Assembly (NCBI RefSeq): GCF_030247195.1
Contig: NC_080672.1
Coordinates: 401,467,037 to 401,531,036, forward strand
Direction of reading: 5' to 3'
DNA from: Topomyia yanbarensis
Lineage: Eukaryota; Arthropoda; Insecta; Diptera; Culicidae
Length of the DNA: 64,000 nt
The position numbers and the translations under genes were made by a program. The notes under the pieces are model-generated. The model was not told the origin of the DNA. It saw only the letters and a list, made by a program, of their open reading frames with translations, and made no database searches. Below are positions 45,332 through 57,356 of the stretch, piece by piece; position 1 is the stretch's first letter, and each line of letters starts with the position of its first letter.

Positions 45332-47830
45332 GCCAGATACTGGTCTCTATGAAGTCTTGAATAATAAATTAATAAAACTAAAATTTCTGACGCCTTTTAA
45401 TTTTTTCACAAAAAATAACTAACTTTTCCTTATCTTCGTCCAAAAGAAAAAGAACCTCCCCTTAAGATTTTTCATATTTAAAATTTGTAAAGTTGATAAA
45501 ATTTAACATTTTTCAATCAAGTTGTATTTTTGTATGAGCTACCCGGAATTTTTGTTTAAATTTAATTTTTTGTTGTTGTCTAACTTATGCATTCTGCAAT
45601 TGATATAAGCTATTTTATTTTTATAAACTTGGGCCATTTTTTGTATATATTTAGAAGCCCGTTGGCAACTTTCCCAATTGGCCTGACGCTTCGCTGGTGA
45701 CGGAGCAGTCTGTGTGGACCTTTAGTTATTCGAAAAAACGCTCCACAGAAATCACCCGTCATCGATGACTATCTATAGGTGCTTAGTAGCAGCTTACAGC
45801 AAGTCGCCATCACTACCGCCCGTCACCGCCCTTGCATGATCACACCCAACCGCTGTACTTTATGACGACACGCAGTCCACCAAGCGGTTACGGTTAGGTA
45901 AGCCGTCGCGTCGGTCGCATTGAATTTTGATGGCGGTGTGCGGGCCGAGCAGCAGCAGTGGCTTGCTCGCGCACATGGTCCGAATGATTTTGACATTGAA
46001 GCTTGATTTTCAACACCGGGCTCCACCATCAGCACCCGCCATGGTGTGCGAGGTATATGTCGGATCGTTTTGTGGAAATCAACCCCCCGCTGCCAAATTT
46101 CAACTATTTTCACTATTTTCATTCTGAACACTTATCAGTACTCCGAAATGGTTGACATTGTCGCATTTCTCAATCACAAGCAAGCGGCTCACTAAGCGGA
46201 TATACATTTTACGCTGCACGCGATCTCAAATGTTGTGTGTTACCGCATCGATAGTTGATGACCAATTCGATGCGGTAATTTATACTGTTTCACCAGCCCT
46301 TTTGTTACTAATTCGATGGTAACCTTTGTTGTTTTAATGTGATAATTATGTTTCGGCACAACACTAGTCACCATGAAGCAGCATTTTGCAATGAGCACTG
46401 TTTTCAAATGTCGGTTAAATTCTTTTGTTTAAAATTCATTAATTAAGTTATATGCCTGGTTCCAGCTAGAGAAAACATCAAAATATAGTGCCTAAAAATT
46501 CTACGTTGACGGGTCTTAACATCAATAATAAAATTCATACATTTTACACAATTCTATTAAATTCATTGTTAACATTATTTTGTGACAGGTTAAGTCATCA
46601 TAAGTACCCAATAAACCAACATCATCAATCCGGTAACTACTAACATCAAGTGGGTTGGCTGCCGGAGACGCGCGAATAAGGCTACAACCTAATTTCATTA
46701 GGTAACCTATTAAAGTTCACACAACAAAAAAAAAAAATGAACCGCTAAATTGCTCATTTTTGAAACGTGCTTTACAATCGAACCGAAGCACTGCCGACGC
46801 CACCGCCGGTGCTAAATCGGCACACATATTTTGGTGCGTCTGCGTGCTCATACGCAGCACCTACGTTGATGCGTGTGCTTCAATCAACACGCCCGAAATC
46901 TACACACATGTTTCTGTAGCCTGCTACTGAAAAGCACTCATACTTTATTTAAATCCGATAATTTTTAGTAATTGAAAGTCGACATCTTATGCAAAGTTAA
47001 AAATCTGCATACATATTTTTCAAATTTATAACCCATATTCATCAAAATGTCCCCATACCGCACGTGTAGTGGATCTGTTTTGAATAAACGTAATTGTGAC
47101 ACCGAAAGCCGAACTCTTGTTTCACGAACCGGCGCTAAATACCAACACACGCTTCCTCACACCGACCGGTTGCGGTCGTTCGTTATCACTCATATTTGTA
47201 ATAATCTGTTGAATCCAGTAAAGTGTATTGAAATTTCGCTCGTAAACGATATTAGCCGTGACCTAAATCTTGTTTTTTTTTAAGACTTTTCCGTTTCGCT
47301 TGTGTTCGACACCTTTCGCGGTCGTGGTTCGTCCTCCTTTCTCGTGCTGTCACGCCGCCGCGCCGGGATGGTGGATAAGTTGCCGAGAATGAGTTTTGGA
47401 AGATTGATGCCTACGGCGGCGGCGTCATTCGATGCGCGAGAGAATGGTTTTTATTATCAGTGGCAAAAGTTTGCGGGGGGTGCATCCGTGAAGTGTGTGA
47501 AATACGGGTTGTTGATAGCACATACGACAGATATTTTATACACTGAATTGTGAAGATTTGTTTTACAGAGCGAAAACGAACTGTCAAAATGTACCGGTAA
47601 ACGATCGAGTTGGTTTTGTGGGAAATAAATGTTCGCACCATCGCTCTCCCTTGCTAAGAATATTTGGTTGCGTTCAAATTGGGTCAATAATCCATATGTC
47701 GCGTTTAGTCCTTTCGATTCTGCGACAAATCACTTTTCTGTAATGATACCACTATCTCTGCTAACGGGTAAAAGCCTTCGAGTCATTTGCAGTCGACTGC
47801 ATTGAAAATATTCAAATTCAATGATTACCT
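45332..47830. other. No gene; unique GC-richer islands
   Basis: Islands at 45680-46120, 46740-46930 and 47280-47460 are non-repetitive and GC-richer. 47280-47400 holds CGCCGCCGCGCC-type sequence and a short frame without a domain. An A run ends a possible retroelement at about 46722-46738. Candidate host non-coding DNA. Confidence 0.35.
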
Positions 47831-47837
47831 GATCACA

Positions 47838-48172
47838 AGGAAAAATTTCAACAAATGCAGCTAAAACACAATTAATAGTTTTACCCCATATACCAAGAGC
47901 TACATTTCCTAAACCAGACAATAATCATATTATTAAATTGATTGGTTTGAATTTAGCGTGGTCAGATCAAGCTAAATACTTGGGTTTCATTTATGATTAG
48001 AAACTTCATTCAAGAATCACATTGAAGGAATCCAAGTACAATGCAACAAATATATAAAATGTTTACTATATCTTAGGAATTATAGGCTCCGCTAAAAAAA
48101 GGAACTATTAATTTATAAACAAATAGTTAGATCGGCAATGCTATACGCAGAATCAAACATCAAAAATCAATC
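47838..48172 (+). pseudogene. Jockey-clade (Juan-like) RT thumb remnant
   Basis: Reading frames with one shift and two stops give STNAAKTQLIVLPHIPRATF, then LNLAWSDQAKYLGFIYD, KLHSRITLK, GIQVQCNKYIKCLLYLRNYR, and ELLIYKQIVRSAMLYAES. This matches the region after the RT YADD motif in Jockey/Juan LINEs (WKIxxNxxKTQxIxF, WSxxVKYLG, LLxYKQIxRPxxLY). Neither the YADD core nor the C-terminus is present. Confidence 0.75.
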
Positions 48173-49379
48173 ACAAAGTTATTTAATTCAAATATCAAAA
48201 TCAAAACAAAATCAAATACAAAGTTATTTAATTTAAGATTTAAAAAAGTTGTTTTTTCGATTACAGCTGATGTTAAAAATAGGTTGTCGAACTTTTCTTT
48301 TTACTGTTTCATGTAAAATGATATATAATTTTTTTTTATTAAATTCCTTAAATCATTGTCAAGTAAAACCGATACGCAGTGTTCTTTTTTTGCTAAAATG
48401 GTGCGATCTATTAATAGGGGGAGCCAGGGATATTATTACTGTGGATGTAACTCTAACTGTCGTACATATTAGTGGAAGCGCCATTCAGAAACATAAATTT
48501 TGACAGATGAATCTCATTCTGCAGTTTTTTCACTAAGGATGATGATGATGCCATGATCAAAACAAAAATCATTATAATGGTGACACCGTGATTAAAGTCA
48601 CAATTAAAAGTGAAAAAATAACAGGTAGGTGTTTTCGAAAGCTCCTATTTTATGGTATAATTTTTGATTGGGTGAAAATACAGATATTTTCAAGACGCTC
48701 ACCACTTTTATGCGGAATGAGCGTACGGGGCTATTCGGAACCCCTACTTCATCAACCAACGTTCAGCGGCTTGCAGTTGCGCACACGGTTGCACACGCCA
48801 AAGCAAAGAAAATACATGATGCGCCAGTCGACAGATGTGACTAACCAGAATAATTTTTTTAACGCAATTTTTTCCCTCTTTAGGAGTTTCTCCATTAAAT
48901 ATTGCATATGTAAACACAATTCAATTGTAAAAAAAGCTCAATAAAATTGACGGTCTGAATTATCCCGTAGAGAGGTCCTAATTACATTTCTATCATGTTT
49001 TTTAACCAAAATCGTTCATAACTTTTCAAATAGACAAGATAACAACTTTGTTACTTAAAATATATTTACGATAAATCAATGTATGTCAAATGAAAAATAG
49101 TGCTTTTGAGGGGTCACATCAATCTCTTATGGTAGATTCAGCTAAAAAATAAAATGATAGCAAACGACAAACGTAGGATTGTTTCAATATACTGGTTTTT
49201 GTCGAAATGGCACACTTTTCAATAGAAAAACGTGTTAAAAAACAACACAAAATTACTTATTAATAAAAATTGACTCCATGAAAAACTAAAATCCTTCGTA
49301 TGTCGCTGTAGAAAGTACTTATACCTAATTGGAATTAGTTTTGATGATTTATCAATTATATAATAAACATTTGAATTAT
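48173..49379. other. No gene; AT-rich unassigned DNA
   Basis: Starts with a short tandem 'caaagttatttaa' phrase (about 48175-48240). The 118-residue frame at 48588-48944 shows no domain. Confidence 0.3.
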
Positions 49380-49565
49380 AAAAAAAGTTTCTTTTTTCAT
49401 CTTTTCGCTTGAACCAAATTCAAAAATTATAAATAATCAATCGTCAATGCTAACTTTAGGTGAATTGGGTTACTTTTAAGAAATCATTATGATTTTTTAT
49501 TTCGGTTTCCTACAAGAGACTGCAGGCTCATAGTTTCGGACCATGTTTCGCGCACAGAGACTTTA
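49380..49565. mobile_element. MITE with GAGCCTGCAGGCTC arms, partial copy 2
   Basis: Inverted relative to copy 1. TTTTCGCTTGAACC, 'ttcaaaaattataaata', GGTGAATT, 'cctacaagagactgcaggctc' and TTTCGGACCATGTTTCG all match 45250-45100 region sequence reversed. The other arm is worn away. Confidence 0.6.
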
Positions 49566-50149
49566 AAGGCTTAAACTTCCTCCAAACCCGAATTAACTGG
49601 AGTGAAGAAACAAACTTATATATACTGACCAATTTAATAAAATTTTACGATAATAATTATCTGATCAATTCTCAATGTATTGAATGTTTAGCATCACGGA
49701 GACTTTTGGAAAATTGTGGGAATGGGAACCTGTAACTGAACTCCCATAGTCGTCAAATCATATCAGTATCATTAAAAATACCTGCGTGAGAAGACTGCAA
49801 TAGAAACTGATTCCGGCGTCCTGAAAAAAGCAAAACAGTAAGATTTCCATTCATAATGAGCTCTTTTTTGAAGGGATGTTTCGAAATATGGACAAGTGAT
49901 ATTTTTTCGCGTGGAAAGGATAGATAAAATAGGTTGAATGCTTATGAAATCGCATAAATTTGAATAATTTCTGAAATGTTTTTAAGAATGCTAGTTGATA
50001 CCAAAATTTATATTATTATTAACGAAAATAACACCTTCGAAAATAATAGAAAAACCAATTTAATCCACCTAGCAGTGAGATGAGACATTTCTTACACATG
50101 TCACTGTCGGATCATTCATTAGTTTGTAGAACTCGTTCATTAGTTTGCA
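49566..50149. other. No gene recognised
   Basis: AT-rich unassigned DNA. Confidence 0.3.
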
Positions 50150-51500
50150 GTTTCATGCCCTGCACGAATAAAACCTCGAATAAACTGAATAAAATATAGA
50201 AAATCAATAAAACGAACAAAATAAAAAATAAAGCAAAAAAAAAAACAAAATGTTTTCAAATTCATTAAATGAGTACAATGAATAATATAAATCATATTAA
50301 TAAAATACATAAATCATATTAGATTAGCTCATTAAATGAAAAATTAGGCAATATTTAAAAATAGTTATAAAATTAAATTGACTCAAACTAACAAATTGAA
50401 TGAAATTAATAAGTGGAATGACTGATTATGAAATGAATAAAATTAAAGAAATAAACAAAATAAATCAAATGAATCAAATGAATCAAATGAATCAAATGAA
50501 TCAAATGAATCAAATGAATCAAATGAATCAAATGAATCAAATGAATCAAATGAATCAAATGAATCAAATGAATCAAACGAATCAAACGAATCAAATGAAT
50601 CAAATGAATCAAATGAATCAAATGAATCAAATGAATCAAATGAATCAAATGAATCAAATGAATCAAATGAATCAAATGAATCAAATGAATCAAATGAATC
50701 AAATGAATCAAATGAATCAAATGAATCAAATGAATCAAATGAATCAAATGAATCAATTGAATCAAATAAATTAAATGAATCAAACGAACCAATTGAAACA
50801 AATGAATCAAATGGATAGAATGAATTTAATGAATTCAGTGAATACAATGAATGAAATGAATAAAATGGATAAAATGAATAAAACGATTGGAATGAATGAA
50901 AAGGATAATAAAACTAATAAAAAAATGAATTGAATAAAATGAATAAATAGAACAAACGAATTAAATAAACAAAACGAATAGAATTGATAAAATGAATAAA
51001 AAGAAAAAGAAAATTAATCGATTGAAATGAAAAAGCTAAGCAGTGATGTTAAAAAGGTATAAAATAATAGAAACAAATAAATTGTGTCAAATAAATAATT
51101 TGGACGAAATGAATAAATCTGAAAAAATGATCAAATTATTAAAATGAAGAAGCTGAAAACATCTATAAACTGGAAAAACCGAATAGAATGCATAGAAGGA
51201 AAACAATGAATAAAATAAGCTAAATAATTGATATGAATAAAATGCACGAAAAAAATAAAGTGATCAGAGTGAATCCAAAGAATGAAACGAATAAAATAGA
51301 TTAAATGAATCCAAATGAACAAAATGAATAAAAGGAATGCCGAATGAAATAAATAATTAAAATGCAAAGATCACATACTTAAAATTAGTCAAATGCTCAA
51401 AATAAATAAAATAAACAAGACGAATAAAATCCATGAAATGAAGAAACTGAAAAAAGACTATTTTGAATGAAATTAAAAATCGCTTTCGAATAAAGTAAAT
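50150..51500. repeat. AATCAAATG minisatellite with degenerate flanks
   Basis: A near-perfect 9-bp unit AATCAAATG repeats about 33 times at 50463-50757. Around it, 50150-51500 is built of decayed AATRAAAYG-like words (gaataaaatgaataaa). Because the unit is 9 bp, it is open in several frames on both strands (e.g. repeated MNQ at 50400-50774, DSF and HLI on the minus strand). These are artefacts, not genes. Confidence 0.92.
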
Positions 51501-52858
51501 GAATAAACCGCATTGTGAGAACTATTGTATCAGAAAGTTATGAATTGTTATTGAAAATCTCATCATCTGAAAAATGGCTAATTAGTATGCAATGAACTTT
51601 CTAAAGTTTTCATTCTTTTTTGTTTTCACCTTTTCGTTTTCGTTGTTTATTTCTTGGCGGCGGCGTCTAAGATTATCTGGTGTTTCTACTTTATTGATAT
51701 TGGGTAGTAAAGTAAGACCAGGTCACGTGTGCTTTCAAACCCTCTAAACGGAAAGCGACAGACGGAGAATGCGATTTGTGAATGGAAAAGGTAAACATTT
51801 CAAAGTTTTCATTTGCATTGATGTAAATAGTGTGAAGCTATGCTATGTCGATAACACAAAAGCCATTCAGTTGATTATAATGCAGTCTCTTTCAAGTCAT
51901 CCTTATATCTTGTATATTATTTCGCTCGGAATTTTCGTTCAGGGAATATGGATAAATGAGTGGTATACAAACTAATACTTCGGAAAAGAATGTGTTCTAA
52001 TTTTCAGGATAAGTATTTAAATTGTTGGAAACGCAAGCGGCCACTGAAAGTGTCACTTGACGTAATACTGCTCTTGATGGATAGACATACTTGACATTAC
52101 AAAGAAGTTAGAAGAAACATTGTACTTGGATCCTCCATCGAGATTGGAGCCTTTGGGAGACTTATTTTCCCGGAGATAATTCGTGGATATTTTTAGACTT
52201 TGATCCGTTATTCTTCATAATAGTTCATACCAATACAGTGAATATATATTGTCAATAATACATCACAAAAAAGATGTGCTTACTTTTCACATGGCATATT
52301 TAAGCATATGATTCATTTAAAATTCAATTCAGATACGAAAAGTTTAAATAACGGAATTTTCATCTTCAAACATCCGTATTACCCAGTTAAGTTAAATATT
52401 TTTCTAGATAGCCATGAATTGCCTTAATTATAGTGTATGTAGAAGCGCTAAATAGAACTGAATTAAATTTGAGTTGATGTAGTTTTCGATTTTTGGCCGC
52501 CTGCCTACCCATAGTTCAACGTTTCGGAAAGATACACCTTTCATCTTGATGGTGTGAACATTTGGAAACAGTTATAGTTTTCTCACAATACAAACATTTT
52601 GCAAATTTTCTCAGGACTACAAATATTTTATTTACCAAATAGAATGTAATATTAAACCTGTTTTCTTCTACACTAAAATGCAAAAAAAAACTATTTACAG
52701 AGTAACGGCAGACAAAAAACAGTATTGTCTTCTCAAACCTCAAGAATTACATCGTACACGTGATTGGACATTAACAAATATTTCAGATTATCAGAAGATC
52801 TTATCACACAACTTAGAAATGGATAAAGAAACAGCAAGAAAGATGTGAGTCGTGACAG
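51501..52858. other. No gene recognised
   Basis: AT-rich unassigned DNA. Confidence 0.3.
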
Positions 52859-53062
52859 TTACCACGAACACGAAGAAAGGGAGGCAGAGGACAGAGAGAG
52901 ATAGAAGAGAGAGAGATAGAAGAGAGAGATAGAAAAGAGGGAGATTGAAGGGAGGTAGAAAGAGAGAGATAGAAGAGAGGGTGAAAGAGAGAGATAGAAA
53001 AAAGGAAGAAAAAGAGAGAAGATAGAGAGAGTAAGTGAGAGTGAGAAACGGGTGGCGTGTGA
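52859..53062. repeat. GA-rich purine tract
   Basis: Irregular AGAGAGAGATAGAA units over about 200 bases; one strand is nearly pure purine. Minus-strand 'Leu/Ser-rich' frames through it are artefacts. Confidence 0.85.
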
Positions 53063-53110
53063 GAAATGGCAAATGATGTTTAGTTCCGTGACCTTATACT
53101 TATAGGTATA

Positions 53111-53517
53111 CAGTAAGATTCCGTTTTTGGCACGTTCCGTTTTTGGCATGCTCCATTTTTGGCAACAAATGGGTTCCATTTTTGGCAACATTGTTTTTGT
53201 TCATAGTAAATCTTTAAAAAAAATGCTCAATGAACATTTTGTTGTAATAATGGATATCACTTTTGACTTTATTTCCGAACATAGGAGTCATATTTACTAT
53301 ATTTTATGGAGGCGGGCATAGCGAATAAAATTAAATTTGCTTTTTTTTTGTATTATTTCATTCCATTTCACATATTTTTATATAATTAATGTTCTTGTAA
53401 CATTTATGAAGTCACAAATTGAAAATAAAAGCTTTTAAGGTATGGTTCCATTTTTGGCACGGTTCCAGTTTTGGCAACTGAAAAAAATATGTTGTTGCCA
53501 AAAACGGAATACCTCTG
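53111..53517. mobile_element. Pogo/Tc1-mariner-type MITE with reiterated ends
   Basis: CAGTAAGATTCCGTTTTTGG (53111) and, inverted, CAGAGGTATTCCGTTTTTGG (53517) are flanked by TA (53109-53110, 53518-53519). The motif TTCCRTTTTTGGCA repeats several times inside both ends. 407 bp, non-coding. Confidence 0.8.
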
Positions 53518-53519
53518 TA

Positions 53520-54689
53520 TTATGCGATATATTTATTTCTTTACACCCTTTTTGTGAATAGCGTAACATGTAATTTTTGCGCCATGACCTGTATAACTTA
53601 ATCTTGCGAAAGAAGCCAAATTTTCACTAGAATTTTGGGATTCAAAAATAGAGTTGCTCTCGGTGATGCTACGACTATAATTATACGAGAAATCTTTTAT
53701 CTCACTCCTAGGTTGATTACTTGGTGATCTATGAATTATTATATCCTCCAACATCTACCTATATATTATTGAGGTAATTCACAAAACGTTTTAAGAGACG
53801 AATTCCTTGAATCGCGTAGATGCGTTTCCATACCCCGAAATTCAAAATCGGTTTAGTTTAGCCCCTAAAACACCAGTAAATCAATACTCTGCAACGCTCT
53901 CATTTTTAAATAGTGAAAATTGAATTTTAACAGTCTATAGCTTGTTAGAAAGGTTTTTTCAAAGGCTTTCGACATCTATCTAGTTTTCGCGACGTGGTGG
54001 CTTGTTTGAAAGTTTTGACAAAATCACCCATATCTCGAAAAGCAAACAATGTATCGAAAAACAAAAATAATAGTGTCAAATGGTCACATTGGGCCTTTCA
54101 TTTGAAACTAGTTTCATTAAGATCGGTTCAGCCATTGCTGAGATAATTACATGACATTTTGTAACCCCCTCCAAACTGAATTTCTGGCGACACTACTATA
54201 TTCAACATTTTAGCCCAAGCTGAAGTTTCGTTTTGCAGAATAACCTAAACCAGGAGAAAGACGCCTGTATAAGTGGAAGATGACAAAACAGTGGTAAGAC
54301 TACAGGATATCTCAACCTGTACCTGCCACGAGATCATTCAAAACTAAATGCAGCAAAAAACACAGCCAGGCGTTTGATTAAAAATCGGAAAAAACGATTT
54401 CACTTTCGCCTTATCACCATCACATGCTTTCTTTCCGAGACGACACTCGGGACAAGTAAACTGTGTATGCGTTCACATAAGGCGAGTGACTTTTTAGATT
54501 AAGTGTCCAACAGGTACAAAGATCGGGTCAGTTACTGATGAGAAAAATTAGAAATATGAAATTCAACATTATTTACAAAAAATATAGCATCGAATAAATT
54601 TCAAATCATAAATTCATAGTTTTAAGGTTCTTAAAATTGCAAACAAAATATCGTATCTTAGCCGTGCTAAAAAGGCTGAATAAAACACA
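53520..54689. other. No gene; repeat-like AT-rich DNA
   Basis: 53930-54200 reads like a piece of a common dispersed repeat (phrases 'atctcgaaaa', 'gatcggttcagccattgctgag'). No ends found. No coding signal. Confidence 0.3.
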
Positions 54690-54788
54690 AATTTATTTAT
54701 ATGCCGTTAATATATTATGTTGTAAAACTAAAAAAGTCCCACGGCTCAGTTACACCAGCGCATCGAGCCATGTCAAATAAACGAATTA
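54690..54788 (+). mobile_element. Gag-only retroposon 3' end, copy E (5'-truncated)
   Basis: Only the 3' UTR remains. 'ttgtaaaact', 'gtcccacggctcagttacacc' and CATCGAGCCATGTCAAATAA match the ends of copies A and B. The hairpin arms CACGGCTC (54740-54747) and GAGCCATG (54765-54772) hold one mismatch. The tail is interrupted by the I-clade LINE, whose target duplication is this tail. Confidence 0.7.
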
Positions 54789-54789
54789 C

Positions 54790-56562
54790 AATTTCTACGT
54801 GAATGACATTGACGATTGTCTTGCCAATTCATGCACGCTAAGGCAACTTGCAGACGACGGGGTGGTCTCTGTTACAGGGCCCAAAGCTGCCGACTTGCAA
54901 GGACCATTACAAAATACCTTGGACAATTTGTCTGCTTGGGCTCTTCAGCTGGGTATTGAGTTCTCCACGGAGAAAACTGAGTTGGTTGTTTTTTCTAGGA
55001 AGCGTGAGCCGGCGCAACTCCAGCTTTTATTAATGGGTGCAACGATCAACCAGGTTTTCACATTTATATATCTCGGGGTCTGGTTCGACTCTAAAGGTAC
55101 CTGGGGATGTCACATTAGGTATCTGAAACAGAAATGCCAACAAAGGATCAATTTTCTCCGAACAATAACTGGAACATGGTGGGGTGCTCACCCAGGAGAC
55201 CTGATCAGGTTGTACCAAACAACGATATTGTCGGTGATGGAGTACGGGTGTTTCTGTTTCCGCTCCGCTGCGAACATACACTTCATCAAACTGGAGAGAA
55301 TCCAGTACCGTTGCTTGCGCATTGCCTTGGGTTGCTTGCACTCGACCCATACGATGAGTCTCGAAGTGCTGGCGGGCGTTCTTCCGCTAAAAAATCGATT
55401 TTGGGAACTCTCATATCGATTGCTCATCCGATGCGACATTATGAACCCGTTGGTGATTGAAAACTTCGAGAGGCTCGTCGAGCTTAATTCTCAAACCCGA
55501 TTTATGGCCTTGTACTTCGACTACTTGACACAGAGCATTAATCCTTCTTCATATACTCCCAACCGTGTCCGTTTCTTAGATACTTCAGATTCTACTGTAT
55601 TCTTCGACACATCCATGAAGGAAGAGATTCGTGGAATCCCGGACCATATACGCCCGCAAGTGATCCCCAATATATTTTATAATAAATTCCGAGAAGTCGA
55701 CTGCGACAAAATGTTTTACACTGACGGATCAAATCTCGATGGGTCCACTGGCTTCGGTATCTTTAACAATACTATCACCGCTTCATTCAAGCTCAATGAT
55801 CCCGCTTCAGTTTACGTCGCAGAGTTAGCTGTAATTCAGTACACCCTTGGGATCATCGACACTCTGCCCACAGATCACTACTTCATCCTTTCGGACAGCC
55901 TCAGCTCCATCGAGGCTCTTCGTGCGGTGAAGCCAAAAAAGCAACTCCCGTATTTTCTGGGGATGATACAGGAGTCCTTGTGTACGTTATCTGAAAAATC
56001 TTATCAGATTACCTTTGTTTGGGTCCCCTCTCATTGTTCTATCCCGGGCAATGAAAAGGCCGACTCATTAGCAAAGGCGGGCGCATTAAATGGTGACATA
56101 TACGAAAGACCAATCTGCTTCAACGAATTTTTTAGTATTTGTCGTCAGAGGACGCTCAACAGTTGGCAAACCTCGTGGAGCAATGGGGAACTTGGACGAT
56201 GTCTACATTCGATTATCCCAAAGGTATCAACGATGCCTTGGTTCGGGGGGATGGATGTGGGTCGGGATTTTATTCGCGTAATGTCCCGACTTATGTCCAA
56301 TCACTACACCATGGATGCGCATTTGCGGCGTATTGGGCTTGCGGAGAGTAGTCTGTGCGCTTGTGACGAGGGCTATCACGACATCGAACATGTTGTCTGG
56401 GTATGCGCCGGGTATTGTGACGCCAGATCTCAGTTAAAGGAATCCCTTCGGGCCCGAGGTAGACCACCCAATGTACCAGTCCGAGATATGCTGGCAACTC
56501 GTGATTTCCCCTATATGTCCCTTATTTATACCTTCATAAAAACGATAAATATCCCAATTTAG
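54790..56562 (+). CDS. I-clade LINE ORF2, C-terminal part (RT end plus RNase H), 5'-truncated
   Basis: Partial ORF2, open from the truncation point; there is no genuine start codon. Counting from the GTG at 54799, the RT motif is LADDG (D19, D20; normally YADD), preceded by FYVNDIDD. The thumb carries KTELVVFSR, YLGVWFD and LIRLYQTTILSVMEYG. RNase H spans about 300-430 with its catalytic set intact: D309 (FYTDGS), E342 (VAELAVIQ), D366 (LSDS), H412 (VPSHCSIPGN) and D422 (EKADSLAK). Near the C-terminus, CACDEGYHDIEHVVWVC is the cysteine/histidine motif of I/Jockey ORF2. No stop or frameshift in 587 codons implies recent insertion. It cannot transpose alone: most RT, the endonuclease and ORF1 are missing. 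Confidence 0.88.
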   Translation, partial: NFYVNDIDDCLANSCTLRQLADDGVVSVTGPKAADLQGPLQNTLDNLSAWALQLGIEFSTEKTELVVFSRKREPAQLQLLLMGATINQVFTFIYLGVWFDSKGTWGCHIRYLKQKCQQRINFLRTITGTWWGAHPGDLIRLYQTTILSVMEYGCFCFRSAANIHFIKLERIQYRCLRIALGCLHSTHTMSLEVLAGVLPLKNRFWELSYRLLIRCDIMNPLVIENFERLVELNSQTRFMALYFDYLTQSINPSSYTPNRVRFLDTSDSTVFFDTSMKEEIRGIPDHIRPQVIPNIFYNKFREVDCDKMFYTDGSNLDGSTGFGIFNNTITASFKLNDPASVYVAELAVIQYTLGIIDTLPTDHYFILSDSLSSIEALRAVKPKKQLPYFLGMIQESLCTLSEKSYQITFVWVPSHCSIPGNEKADSLAKAGALNGDIYERPICFNEFFSICRQRTLNSWQTSWSNGELGRCLHSIIPKVSTMPWFGGMDVGRDFIRVMSRLMSNHYTMDAHLRRIGLAESSLCACDEGYHDIEHVVWVCAGYCDARSQLKESLRARGRPPNVPVRDMLATRDFPYMSLIYTFIKTINIPI

Positions 56563-56970
56563 CCCCTCTCTTTTATTTCTCGTTTTTAGAGTTTCCTCCT
56601 GCCTTGTGGAACCGATCAGCTCCAGAGTGCCCCTATGTAACCACTGTCGCCCTTACCACTACGCCTGCATAGAAGGAAACTGAAGCGAGAGCGACTCGAG
56701 GTCCGATGACTTTTGAAGGATTCCCCGCGGGTCCGAAGAATACCATCCGCCAATCCGGTACTCGACGACTTACTAGACTGATGCGCAAAATTGTTTCGCT
56801 GATCCCCCCCCCCCGGTTCGAGCGAAAGTTGCAAGTTTTGCTCTTCTTTCCCTGTCTCTCCCCTGTCCTTGATACAACTGCTGCTACATTGATGCGGAAA
56901 TAAGCCACCCTCTGAATATCTTGACCAAGCATAAGTTTTAGTTAAAAAATTCAAATTAGTATTCTGTATT

Positions 56971-57345
56971 CCTAGTTTTAAGATAGCTATAATTTTTACT
57001 CTTTATTGAAACTCTTGTCCTCCATCTTGTAAATAGAATTGAATCCCTAGTTTTAAGATTTCTGTGAAATTTCTCATAAATATTTGTTCCCCCTTTTGTG
57101 TACTAAACTATATTGTTAGTTTTAAGATAACCGTAAAATATTTCGTAAAATACTATTACTCCCCCTCTTGTATATCAAAGTGAATCCCTTGTTTTAAATT
57201 TTTTCATAAAAAAATCTTTTGGCCCTCTCTTGTATATTGAATCTTATTTCTAGTCTTAGGATAGCTGTAAATTTTCTTTTCCTTTGTAAAAAAAAATATT
57301 TCAACATTGTAACCTCCTAGTTTTAAGATATCCAAAATGTAAAAA
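56971..57345 (+). repeat. Six tandem units in the LINE 3' UTR
   Basis: Units starting near 56971, 57045, 57114, 57186, 57247 and 57313 each begin with a version of CTAGTTTTAAGATARCTGTA. An A/T block follows and, in the first four, 'ctccccctcttgtatat'. Unit length 60-76 bases. The repeats precede the terminal hairpin. Confidence 0.75.
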
Positions 57346-57356
57346 CAAAAGTATTT

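Noticed and set aside
50400..50847. Long open frames of repeated MNQ, DSF and HLI
   Set aside because: They are translations of a 9-bp minisatellite, open in several frames on both strands.
52791..53191. Ser/Leu-rich minus-strand frames
   Set aside because: Produced by the GA-rich tract at 52859-53062.
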